NCBI GenBank assembly: GCA_016870115.1
Contig: VGCH01000001.1
Coordinates: 124,001-188,000 of the forward strand
DNA: 64,000 nucleotides
Direction: 5' to 3'
Source of the DNA: Alphaproteobacteria bacterium
GTDB lineage: Bacteria; Pseudomonadota; Alphaproteobacteria; Reyranellales; Reyranellaceae
The translations under genes were made by a program, and so were the position numbers. Shown piece by piece: positions 1-7,423 of this stretch (position 1 is its first letter; every line of letters starts with the position of its first letter). The notes under the pieces were generated by a model. The model had not been told where the DNA came from, did not search any database, and saw nothing but the letters and a program-made list of their open reading frames with translations.

Positions 1-1
1 G

Positions 2-214
2 ATCCTAGTGGCGGCGCGCGCCGCCGGACTGAATCCGCTGTCGTCCTGTGAGGAAGGCTTCTGCGCGTCCTGCGCGGCCAAGCGGGTCAAGGGCAAGGTG
101 GTTCTCGCGAAGAACGATATCTACACCGCCGAGGATCTGGCCAACGACTGGATCCTCACCTGCCAGGGCCACTGCTTCGGCGCCGAGGTCGAGATCACCT
201 ACGACGTGGTGTAG
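2..214 (+). CDS. C-terminal 2Fe-2S ferredoxin domain of an oxidoreductase (5' truncated)
   Basis: The frame is open from the left edge, so only the last 70 residues are present. They form a plant-type 2Fe-2S domain: three clustered cysteines in the order C-x4-C-x2-C (SCEEGFCASC) and a fourth about 30 residues later (ILTCQG), followed by a typical acidic tail. In this family the domain usually sits at the C-terminus of FAD/NAD(P)H reductases that feed electrons to oxygenases (PaaE-like or phthalate dioxygenase reductase-like). The reductase part lies outside the window, so the partner is unknown. The nearby diiron protein at 1610-2677 is a possible electron acceptor, but that is inference. Confidence 0.85.
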   Translation: MLVAARAAGLNPLSSCEEGFCASCAAKRVKGKVVLAKNDIYTAEDLANDWILTCQGHCFGAEVEITYDVV

Positions 215-218
215 AGCA

Positions 219-1085
219 TCAGGTCACGTCATCGGCGATCGGGTTGGCGAGCGTGCCGATGCCCTCGACCTCCACTTCGAGGCGATCGCCGGGGACGAGC
301 CATTTCGGCGGATCGAAACGCGCACCGGCGCCGGTCGGCGTGCCGGTGGCGATGACATCGCCCGGTTCGAGCGTCGTCCAGGTCGAGATGTATTCGATCA
401 GATAGTCGAACGGGAACATCAGTCGCGCCGTCGTGTCGTTCTGGCGCTCCTCGCCATTCACGCGCGTGCGCACGCGGAGATTCGCGAGATCAAGCCCCTC
501 CGGCGTCTGCAGCCACGGCCCCATCGAGCCGGTCCGGTCGAAGTTCTTGCCTTGCGTGACGTTGAACTTGCCGTGACGCAGCCAGTCGCGGATCGTGCCT
601 TCATTGAGCGGCATCAGACCGCCGATATGGGCCAGCGCGCGCGCCCGCGGGATGCGCCGCCCGGCACTCCCGATCACGATCGCGATCTCGCCCTCATAGT
701 CGAGCTGCGCCGACTCGGGCGGCCGCAGGATCGGCTCCCCATGGGCCACGAACGAGCCTGGCGTCCGCATGAAGATACTGGGCCATTTCGGCCGGTCGGA
801 GTTGTCGCGGTATTCCTCGTTGCGCTCGGCGTAGTTCACGCCCACGCAGATGATCTTGCTGGGCCGCGGCACCGGCTTCAGCAGCCGTACCGACGAAAGC
901 GCGCGATCAGGCGACGTCCGCGCCGCAAGCTCCCCCGCTTGCGCGATCCCGCCGACCGCGAACATCGTTGCGAGATCGGCAAATCCGGTACGCGTCGCGA
1001 GATCGATCAGCCCGGCGCCAGACCCCTCGCCCGTCACCGCGCCCCAGGTCGCGCGCCCGTCGACCACATAGCTCGCCAACCGCAT
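219..1085 (-). CDS. Fumarylacetoacetate hydrolase (FAH) family protein
   Basis: A 288-residue protein of the FAH/HpaG fold, whose members hydrolyse, isomerise or decarboxylate 2-oxo acids late in aromatic degradation. Visible family marks are the metal-binding DYEGEIAIVIG segment with its E-x-E pair, the GKNFDRTGSMGPW segment, and the C-terminal EPGDVIATGTPTG turn. Length is normal for the single-domain form. The ATG is preceded by GGGGAG at good spacing. It is divergent from a CHMI-family gene 81 bp away, a pairing seen in homoprotocatechuate-type pathways. The exact substrate cannot be read from sequence. Confidence 0.85.
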   Translation of the reverse strand: MRLASYVVDGRATWGAVTGEGSGAGLIDLATRTGFADLATMFAVGGIAQAGELAARTSPDRALSSVRLLKPVPRPSKIICVGVNYAERNEEYRDNSDRPKWPSIFMRTPGSFVAHGEPILRPPESAQLDYEGEIAIVIGSAGRRIPRARALAHIGGLMPLNEGTIRDWLRHGKFNVTQGKNFDRTGSMGPWLQTPEGLDLANLRVRTRVNGEERQNDTTARLMFPFDYLIEYISTWTTLEPGDVIATGTPTGAGARFDPPKWLVPGDRLEVEVEGIGTLANPIADDVT

Positions 1086-1166
1086 CGCGCTCTCCCCCGC
1101 TCGACTGCGGCTCGCCTTGACAGGGCTGCGACGGACCTGTCAAGCCGCGCCGCACGGGAGGGGCCC

Positions 1167-1574
1167 ATGCCGCATCTCTATGTCGAGTATTCCGCGAACA
1201 TCGAGAGCGAGATCGATCCGCCGCGCCTGTTCGACGCGCTGTTCGATGCGGCGGTCGCGACCGGCGTGTTTGAACCCGGCGGCATCCGCGTGCGCGGTCT
1301 GCGCATCGACCGCTATCGCGTGGCCGACGGCCATCCCGACAACGGCTTCGTGCACCTGATCGCCAAGATCGGCCATGGCCGCGACGAGGCCACAAAGAAG
1401 CGGATGGGCGAGGCGCTGTTCGCGGCCCTGACCGCGTACCTTCAGCCGCTCTATGACCGGCGTCCGCTCGGCATCTCGTTCGAGGTGCATGAGCTGCACC
1501 CGGTGCTGAACTTCAAGAAGAACAACCTGCACGACCATGTGAAGCGCCGCGCGGCGGCACGGGCCGCGGAATAG
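1167..1574 (+). CDS. 5-carboxymethyl-2-hydroxymuconate isomerase family protein
   Basis: A 135-residue tautomerase-superfamily protein similar to HpaF (CHMI). Pro follows the initiator Met (MPHLYVEYS), placing the proline at the mature N-terminus, where it is the catalytic base in this superfamily. The C-terminal SFEVHELHP segment and overall length match CHMI. It would ketonise a muconate semialdehyde-derived acid during aromatic ring catabolism. The ATG at 1167 was chosen because only this start exposes the proline; the frame is open far upstream without family similarity. It diverges from the FAH-family gene, which probably acts in the same pathway. Confidence 0.85.
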   Translation: MPHLYVEYSANIESEIDPPRLFDALFDAAVATGVFEPGGIRVRGLRIDRYRVADGHPDNGFVHLIAKIGHGRDEATKKRMGEALFAALTAYLQPLYDRRPLGISFEVHELHPVLNFKKNNLHDHVKRRAAARAAE

Positions 1575-1609
1575 CCTCTTCTCGACTCGGTCGTCGGCTC
1601 TCGCCGCGC

Positions 1610-2677
1610 TCACTCCGCCGCGAGCGTCTTGTCCACGAAGCGGCGGGCGTCGAATTCCTCGGCGACCCGGCCATCATTGGCGAGCTGCTCGACGACATCG
1701 ATCTCGGCGTACTCCATGACGCCCATTTCGGCGAAGGCTTTGCGCACGCGCGGCCCCCACAGGCCGATATCCTTGACCGTCGGCACGATGCGGCTGAACA
1801 GCCGGCCGCGGAAACTCTGCATCTGCTTGGAGCGGAAATGGATGGCGTTGAGCTCGTCCACCGGCAGGCCGGAGCGCTCCCAGACCTCGGTCTGGTCGAA
1901 GCGGTCACGCATGAAGTAGAGCGCCTCGACCACAAACTCCTCGCGCTCATCGCGCTCGGCGTCGGAGAGCTGGGGATAGGTCTCACGCAGCGCCAGTCGG
2001 CCGAACGAGACGTGGCGCGCCTCGTCTTGCATCACATAGGCATTCACCGCGCCCGCCAGCGAGCTGCCGGCCTTGTCACGGATCGACTGGAAGGCTGCCA
2101 GCGCCAACCCCTCGATCAGCACCTGCATGCCGAGATAGGTCATGTCCCAGCGGCGGTCGGTCAGCGTCTGCTCCAGGAGCGTCTGCAGCGCGCGATTGAT
2201 CGGATAGGCGAGCTCGAACTTCTCGTGCAGCAGCCGCGTGTAGGCCTCGACGTGTCGCGCCTCGTCGATCACCTGCGTGGCGGCGTAGAACTTGGCGTTC
2301 ATGTCGGGCACGGTCGCCACGATCTTGGAGGTCGCGATCAGCGCGCCCTGCTCGCCATGCATGAACTGGGAAACCGAACTGGCCTGCAGGTTGCGCCGCA
2401 GCCAGACGCGCTCCTTCTCGGTCATGCGCCGCCACCAGTCGGTGTCGTGGATCGAGATCGACTCGTCCTTCAGCTGCATGGGGTTGTCGTGTTCGAGCGA
2501 CTGGCTCCAGTCGATGCGCGTCGTGGCGTCCCACTGCTGCTTCTTGCCCTTTTCGTAGAGCTCGAGCAGCGAGTCCGACCCGTCTTCGTACTCCCAATTG
2601 AACATGATCTCGGTGGCGCCATCGAACTTCCAGTTCGTGGTCTCCACCGGCAGGGCGTAGATGCGCTGCGTCGTCAT
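1610..2677 (-). CDS. R2-like / ferritin-fold diiron protein
   Basis: A 355-residue helical protein with two diiron ligand sets typical of ribonucleotide reductase R2, R2lox and AurF-type oxygenases. The first set is Glu in QFMHGEQGAL plus DEARHVEAY; the second is Glu in VLIEGLALAAF plus DEARHVSFG, giving two E-x-x-H pairs. It is probably an oxidase or oxygenase using O2 at a carboxylate-bridged diiron site; substrate unknown. It lacks clear features of class I RNR R2, so a reductase role is unlikely. GAGGAG precedes the ATG. It lies 61 bp downstream of a response regulator gene on the same strand. A 2Fe-2S oxidoreductase ends nearby and could supply electrons (inference). Confidence 0.75.
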   Translation of the reverse strand: MTTQRIYALPVETTNWKFDGATEIMFNWEYEDGSDSLLELYEKGKKQQWDATTRIDWSQSLEHDNPMQLKDESISIHDTDWWRRMTEKERVWLRRNLQASSVSQFMHGEQGALIATSKIVATVPDMNAKFYAATQVIDEARHVEAYTRLLHEKFELAYPINRALQTLLEQTLTDRRWDMTYLGMQVLIEGLALAAFQSIRDKAGSSLAGAVNAYVMQDEARHVSFGRLALRETYPQLSDAERDEREEFVVEALYFMRDRFDQTEVWERSGLPVDELNAIHFRSKQMQSFRGRLFSRIVPTVKDIGLWGPRVRKAFAEMGVMEYAEIDVVEQLANDGRVAEEFDARRFVDKTLAAE

Positions 2678-2738
2678 GCGGGCTCTCCTCGGGACGGGGG
2701 CCGCACCATGACGGAGGTCCGGCCCGGCCGCAACGGGC

Positions 2739-3437
2739 TCAGGGCTGCAGGCGATAGCAGCCGCGGTCGGTCACCAGCAGCGCCGCGTTGGCCGGGTCCT
2801 TTTCGATCTTCTGGCGCAGCCGGTAGATGTGGGTTTCCAGCGTATGGGTCGTGACGCCGGCGTTGTAGCCCCACACCTCATTCAGCAGGATCTCGCGCGC
2901 CACCGGCCGATCACCCGCCCGGAACAAGAACTTCAGGATCGAGGCTTCCTTGTCGGTGAGCCTCACCTTGCGCTTGCCCGCCTTCTCCTGAAGCATTTTT
3001 GCAGCGGGATGGAACTCATAGGGGCCGATGGTCATCACCGCGTCTTCACTGCGCTCATGCTGGCGCAGATGGGCACGCAGGCGGGCCAGCAGCACATTGA
3101 TGCGGAACGGTTTGGTCACATAGTCGTTGGCGCCCGACTCCAGACCCAGGATCGTGTCGGCGTCCGAATCGGCGGCCGTCAGCATGATCACCGGCGCCCG
3201 CACGCCGGCGCGGCGCACCAGCTTGCAGAGCTCGCGCCCGTCCATGTCGGGCAGGCCGACATCCAACAGAATGGCGTCGTAGTGCCCGACCTTGGCCTTC
3301 TCGAGCCCCTCCACCGCGGTGGCAACCTGGATGGTGGCGAAGCCGTCAAACAGGTCGAGCTGTTCGGCGAGCACGGTGCGGAGCGCCTGATCGTCGTCGA
3401 CCAACAGGATTTTCTTGCCGCGAAGGTTTGTGGTCAT
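2739..3437 (-). CDS. OmpR-family response regulator (orphan)
   Basis: A 232-residue two-component response regulator. The receiver domain occupies about residues 8-120, with the acidic pocket in LLVDDD, phospho-acceptor Asp59 in ILLDVGLPDMDG and Lys109 in YVTKPF. The C-terminal 100 residues are a winged-helix OmpR/PhoB DNA-binding domain (TLETHIYRLRQKIEKD, GCYRLQP). The frame extends 17 residues upstream, but the ATG at 3437 begins just before the receiver fold and is preferred. No histidine kinase is present in the window, so its sensor is elsewhere. Adjacent same-strand genes are a hydrolase upstream and the diiron protein downstream; co-regulation is only possible. Confidence 0.9.
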   Translation of the reverse strand: MTTNLRGKKILLVDDDQALRTVLAEQLDLFDGFATIQVATAVEGLEKAKVGHYDAILLDVGLPDMDGRELCKLVRRAGVRAPVIMLTAADSDADTILGLESGANDYVTKPFRINVLLARLRAHLRQHERSEDAVMTIGPYEFHPAAKMLQEKAGKRKVRLTDKEASILKFLFRAGDRPVAREILLNEVWGYNAGVTTHTLETHIYRLRQKIEKDPANAALLVTDRGCYRLQP

Positions 3438-3494
3438 GGGCTCATCCGGAGGCGCGCATAGCACTCTATCACGCTTTATACGCGCCAAATCGGC

Positions 3495-4355
3495 TCACGG
3501 ACGCGTGAGCGCCAGGAGAGCCGGCAGAATCGGCGCCGCCGGATCGACCAACCGGTCCAGCACGCTGAAATGATCGTCGCCGGCCGTGACGATCGTCGCG
3601 CGCGGCGGCGTCCCGGCGGCCCGGAGCGCCCCGTCGAAATCGCCCTGCTGGTCGTGGAATCCCGGCAGTTCGGCGGCACCCATGGCGAGGACCAGCGGCG
3701 GGCCGCCGCTTGCGACCTGGTGCTGGGGGGAGAGCACGCGTGCCTCGTCGGAGCCGAGCCGCAGGGCATCGTTCAGATAGGAAAGCCGGATGGGCTCAAG
3801 ATCGAACAGCCCGGAGAGCGCGAGCGCGCCGGCGAGCTTCGGGCGCCGGGCGGGATCGTCGCCCGCCAACAGCGCCGCCAGATGGCCGCCGGCCGAGTGC
3901 CCCGCCACAACCAGGCGATCGGGATCGAGATCGAGTCCGCGGGCGGCGCCGACCAGGAACGCAAGAGCGCTGCGTGCCTGATCGGCCAGCGCGGTCATCG
4001 TGACGTCGGGACAGAGATCGTAGGTCGCGACCGCGAGCGCCACGCCGCGCGCCGTGATCGGCGGGGCGAGAAACGAAAACGAATCCTTGTGCAGGGACTG
4101 CCAATAGCCGCCATGGAAGAAGAGGACCGTCGGCCAGCCCCCTTGCGGCGCGCGGTCCGCCGGGCGGAAGAGGTCGAGTCGTTGCCGCGCGGTGGGACCA
4201 TAGGTGATGTCGAGCGTCGCACCGGGCGCGGATCGCACCTCCGCGCTGCGCGCCTGCCAGCGGGCGAGCGTCGTTGGGTGCGACGGCACGGCAGCGCGGT
4301 TGTTGTAGGCGGAATCGAGGGCCGCCCGGTCGTAGTGTCGATAGAGCACAACCAT
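3495..4355 (-). CDS. Alpha/beta hydrolase, kynurenine formamidase-like
   Basis: A 286-residue alpha/beta hydrolase. The oxyanion motif HGGYW is characteristic of the AFMID-type arylformamidase/esterase group, and the nucleophile elbow is GHSAGGHLAALL. A C-terminal Asp and the His of DDHFSVLD complete a plausible triad. Known relatives hydrolyse N-formylkynurenine in tryptophan catabolism or act as carboxylesterases; no other kynurenine-pathway gene is nearby, so substrate is uncertain. The start at 4355 has CAGGA eight bases upstream. Only 15 bp separate it from the divergent ribA start, which forces the two promoters to overlap the opposing genes. Confidence 0.8.
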   Translation of the reverse strand: MVVLYRHYDRAALDSAYNNRAAVPSHPTTLARWQARSAEVRSAPGATLDITYGPTARQRLDLFRPADRAPQGGWPTVLFFHGGYWQSLHKDSFSFLAPPITARGVALAVATYDLCPDVTMTALADQARSALAFLVGAARGLDLDPDRLVVAGHSAGGHLAALLAGDDPARRPKLAGALALSGLFDLEPIRLSYLNDALRLGSDEARVLSPQHQVASGGPPLVLAMGAAELPGFHDQQGDFDGALRAAGTPPRATIVTAGDDHFSVLDRLVDPAAPILPALLALTRP

Positions 4356-4370
4356 GCTAGAATCCTGCCC

Positions 4371-5525
4371 ATGAGCGAGGCTCAAGTCCAATCCCCGGCG
4401 GCGCAGTCGATGGCCGCGGTCGAACGCGCTCTGGGCGAGCTGCGGCGGGGCGGAATCATCGTGCTGCGCGATCGCGCGGGCCAGGGTGCGCTGGTGATCG
4501 CCGCCGAAGCCTGCGGACCGCGCGCGCTGCAGCATCTGCAGGGACTGGCCCAGGCCGCGCCCCTGCTGGTGACGACGCGTCGCCGCGCCGAGGCGATCGG
4601 CATGGAGATCCCGCCGCATATCGCCCGCGCGCTGGGCGAATCGAACCTTCCGATCACGCTCGACCTGCCCGAAGGCGTGCCGGTCGACATCATCCTGCGG
4701 CCGCACGGCAAGGGCCGGCATGCGGCCCTCAACCATCTGTCGCGCCCGGTGGCAAGCCATGCGCCGGAAGTGACGCGCGCGGCGATCGAACTCGCCAAGC
4801 TCGCCCGGTTGTTGCCGGCGGTGGTGCTGGGGCCGCTCACCGCCGATCCGGGCAACAAGCGACGCGACTGGGCGCGCGAGAACGATCTGCTGTTCGTCGA
4901 GGTCGAGCAGGTTTTCGCCTACGAAGATGTCGCCGCGCGCAACTTGCGCCAGGTAGCCCAGGCGAGTGTGCCGCTCGAGGGCGCGGAGAACGCGCGCATC
5001 CTCGCCTGGCGGCCGAGCGACGGCGGCAAGGAGCATCTCGCCATCGCCGTCGGCGAGATCGACCCGACCGAGCCGGTGTTGATCCGTCTGCATTCGGAGT
5101 GCTTCACCGGCGACCTGCTGGGCAGCCTGCGCTGCGACTGCGGCGTGCAATTGCGCGGCGCCATCGCCGAGATCGCCCGCGAAGGCTCGGGTGTTCTGCT
5201 CTACCTCGCCCAGGAAGGCCGCGGCATCGGTCTCGTGAACAAGCTGCGCGCCTACCAGCTGCAGGACGACGGCTTCGACACGATCGACGCCAACGAACAG
5301 CTGGGCTTCGACGCCGACGAGCGGATCTATGCGCCAGCCGCGATGATCCTTGCGCGCATGGGCATCAAGCGGGTGCGGTTGATGACCAACAATCCCGAAA
5401 AGATCAGCGCACTGGAGCGACACGGGATCGAGGTCGCCAACCGCGTGCCGCACGCCTTTCCCGCGAACGGCCACAACGAGAACTATCTGCGCACCAAAGC
5501 GGAGCGCGCCGGACACATGCTTTAG
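4371..5525 (+). CDS. ribA: GTP cyclohydrolase II (riboflavin biosynthesis)
   Basis: A 384-residue protein whose C-terminal half (about residues 185-384) is GTP cyclohydrolase II, which opens GTP to the pyrimidine precursor of riboflavin. The zinc site is visible as Cys in ECFTGDLLGS plus LRCDCGVQL, followed by EGRGIGLVNKLRAY, LGFDADERIY and the GTP-binding NNPEK segment. The N-terminal half resembles a degenerate 3,4-dihydroxybutanone-phosphate synthase domain without its catalytic acidic motifs, a known alphaproteobacterial arrangement. The ATG at 4371 lacks a clear Shine-Dalgarno sequence. A TAGAAT hexamer lies 9-14 bases upstream, so a near-leaderless mRNA is conceivable. It runs convergent to the dehydratase with 10 bp between stops. 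Confidence 0.9.
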   Translation: MSEAQVQSPAAQSMAAVERALGELRRGGIIVLRDRAGQGALVIAAEACGPRALQHLQGLAQAAPLLVTTRRRAEAIGMEIPPHIARALGESNLPITLDLPEGVPVDIILRPHGKGRHAALNHLSRPVASHAPEVTRAAIELAKLARLLPAVVLGPLTADPGNKRRDWARENDLLFVEVEQVFAYEDVAARNLRQVAQASVPLEGAENARILAWRPSDGGKEHLAIAVGEIDPTEPVLIRLHSECFTGDLLGSLRCDCGVQLRGAIAEIAREGSGVLLYLAQEGRGIGLVNKLRAYQLQDDGFDTIDANEQLGFDADERIYAPAAMILARMGIKRVRLMTNNPEKISALERHGIEVANRVPHAFPANGHNENYLRTKAERAGHML

Positions 5526-5535
5526 CGGCGGCGGC

Positions 5536-6459
5536 CTAGGCCGCCGACACAGGGTCCGTATTGGCGCCGCACAGGATCGCGGCGACCCGTTCGTTGGGAG
5601 CGGGCCGGTAGGCCCCGACCATCAGTGCGGCGAGGCCGGCAGCACCGGCAGGTTCAGCAATCAGACGCAGCTCGCGCCACAGCGCACGCTGGGCCTCGCG
5701 CACGGCGTCGTCGGTGACGAGAACGCTCCCGGCGACAAGACGACGGGCGATCTCCCAGTTGGGTGTGCCGATGCGGGTCGCCCCCAGCGCGTCGGCAGCC
5801 AGCCCGGAAATCGCGACATCGACCGGCTGTCCCGCGGCGCGCGCGGCGTGCAGCGTGGGCGTTCCCTCGGTCTCGACGGCGATCACCCGCGCGCGATGCC
5901 CTACCGCGAGGGCGGACCCCGCGATCAGACCACCGCCGCCCACCGCGACCAGCAGCGTCTCGAAGGCGGCCTGACCCTCGAACTCCAGCGCGAGCGTGCC
6001 CGCGCCGTGGAACACCTCAGGGTCCTCATAGGCGTGAATCGACAGCGCGCCCGTCTCGGCGGCGCGGGCCTCGCAGGCCAGTCGCGCCTCCGCGTAGACC
6101 GCACCGACCTGACGTACCACCGCACCGTAGCTGCGCAGCCGCTCGACCTTGGCCGACGCCGAACTGGTGGGCACGAAGATCTCGGCGCGATGGCCCAGAG
6201 CGCGGGCGGCGTAGGCGACGGCCGCGCCGTGGTTGCCACCGGACGCCGCGATCACGCCGGCGGCGGGCACGCGCGAGACCGAGAGCTTGTGGAATGCGCC
6301 GCGCCCCTTGAAGGTGCCGCTCACCTGCATCTGCTCAAGTTTGAGCGCGAGCGGAAACGCCAAGCCCAGAGCGCCGGCGGGCAACTCGAGCACGGGGGTA
6401 CGGCGCACTCGGCCCGAGATGCGGGCGTAGGCGGCCTCGATGGCGGCGCGATCGCTCAT
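5536..6459 (-). CDS. Threonine/serine dehydratase family PLP enzyme
   Basis: A 307-residue fold-type II PLP enzyme. The cofactor lysine lies in SGTFKGRGAF, the substrate loop is SGGNHGAAVAYAA, and the phosphate-binding glycine stretch is VGGGGLIAGS. These match catabolic threonine/serine dehydratases, which deaminate hydroxy-amino acids to 2-oxo acids. The regulatory ACT domain of biosynthetic IlvA is absent. Racemase members share these motifs and cannot be excluded. It starts one base after the stop of the upstream exported hydrolase gene, so it is the last gene of a tight minus-strand block beginning with the methyltransferase at 11006. Confidence 0.85.
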   Translation of the reverse strand: MSDRAAIEAAYARISGRVRRTPVLELPAGALGLAFPLALKLEQMQVSGTFKGRGAFHKLSVSRVPAAGVIAASGGNHGAAVAYAARALGHRAEIFVPTSSASAKVERLRSYGAVVRQVGAVYAEARLACEARAAETGALSIHAYEDPEVFHGAGTLALEFEGQAAFETLLVAVGGGGLIAGSALAVGHRARVIAVETEGTPTLHAARAAGQPVDVAISGLAADALGATRIGTPNWEIARRLVAGSVLVTDDAVREAQRALWRELRLIAEPAGAAGLAALMVGAYRPAPNERVAAILCGANTDPVSAA

Positions 6460-6460
6460 G

Positions 6461-7423
6461 TCAGCGAACCTTGTAGCCCGGAATGGCGGCGAACGCCGCG
6501 CGCAGCGGATTGGCCGTCCAGGCCTGGGTCGCGAAATCGGCGTGACGCTCGATCCCACCGGCGGCGATGAAACTGGCCGTGCCGGGCGAGAGCGCCGCCG
6601 GCATCGCGCTCGTCGGCGCGATGCCGCGCGCCGCAAGCAATTCGCGCAGCGTCGCCTGGTAATCGCGCGTCGAGTCGGTAAAGGCGCTCAGCAGGAAGAC
6701 CTGACGCCGCCGAGCGCCAAACCAGGCGGCAAACTTCGCCTCCTCGCCATAGAGCGCATCCATCAGGATGGTGCCGCGCACGCGATGGCCCGCGCCGCCG
6801 TCCGCCAGCGCGAAGGCCGCCGGCAGATAGCCGCCGCTGTAGGCGACCAGCACCACCGGCGCGGCGTTGAGCGCAGGGCCCGCGCGTCGGTCGCCATGCA
6901 GCCGCATCAGCCGCTCCGCCGCCTCGTCGATCATGCGGGCGAAGTAGCCGGGTCGCCAGAGATTGCCGGCACTCGAATCGGCGGCATCGACCGCGAGCTG
7001 CGGCGCCACAAGGGCGGCGTTGAGCCCGCTCTCCTCAAGCTGGCGCGGCACGGCCTGGCGATCGCGCACATCGCGCTCCAGCGTGGCGCCGTTGCCGTGA
7101 AGATAGAAGACGATCAGCGCGGGTCGCGCCGCGTCGAAGCCCTTGGGCAGGAACAGAAGCGACCGCCGATCGCTGTAGGTCGGGTCCTCCCACAGGACGT
7201 CGCCGCGGCCCGTGCGGTGGCCGCGCCGGGCGCCCTCGCGCACGTCAAGGAAGGGCTTGCCGGTGTCGGGGACCCGGCCGCGATAGGGAAAGACGGGCGC
7301 GTCGAACGCGACGAGCTGGCTGCGCGCTTCGGCGAGCGGCCGCATCGGCGGTGGCGGGCGGTTTTGCCCCTGGGCGGCCGCGGGCATGGCGATCAGCCCT
7401 CCCAGCAGCGCCCGACGGATCAC
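6461..7423 (-). CDS. Exported alpha/beta hydrolase-like protein
   Basis: A 320-residue protein with a short cleavable signal peptide (VIRRALLGGLIAMPAAAQ). The body has an alpha/beta hydrolase look: an oxyanion-type FYLHGNGATLERD strand-turn near residue 110 and an elbow VLVAYSGGYLPAAFAL, where the usual G-x-S-x-G is A-Y-S-G-G. A late Asp/His pair (FTDSTRDY, ERHADF) could finish a triad. The GTG start at 7423 is supported by a GTGA overlap with the stop of the upstream membrane protein gene and by the signal peptide it creates. Function unknown; the coupling suggests it works outside the membrane with the two upstream products. Confidence 0.7.
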   Translation of the reverse strand: MIRRALLGGLIAMPAAAQGQNRPPPPMRPLAEARSQLVAFDAPVFPYRGRVPDTGKPFLDVREGARRGHRTGRGDVLWEDPTYSDRRSLLFLPKGFDAARPALIVFYLHGNGATLERDVRDRQAVPRQLEESGLNAALVAPQLAVDAADSSAGNLWRPGYFARMIDEAAERLMRLHGDRRAGPALNAAPVVLVAYSGGYLPAAFALADGGAGHRVRGTILMDALYGEEAKFAAWFGARRRQVFLLSAFTDSTRDYQATLRELLAARGIAPTSAMPAALSPGTASFIAAGGIERHADFATQAWTANPLRAAFAAIPGYKVR

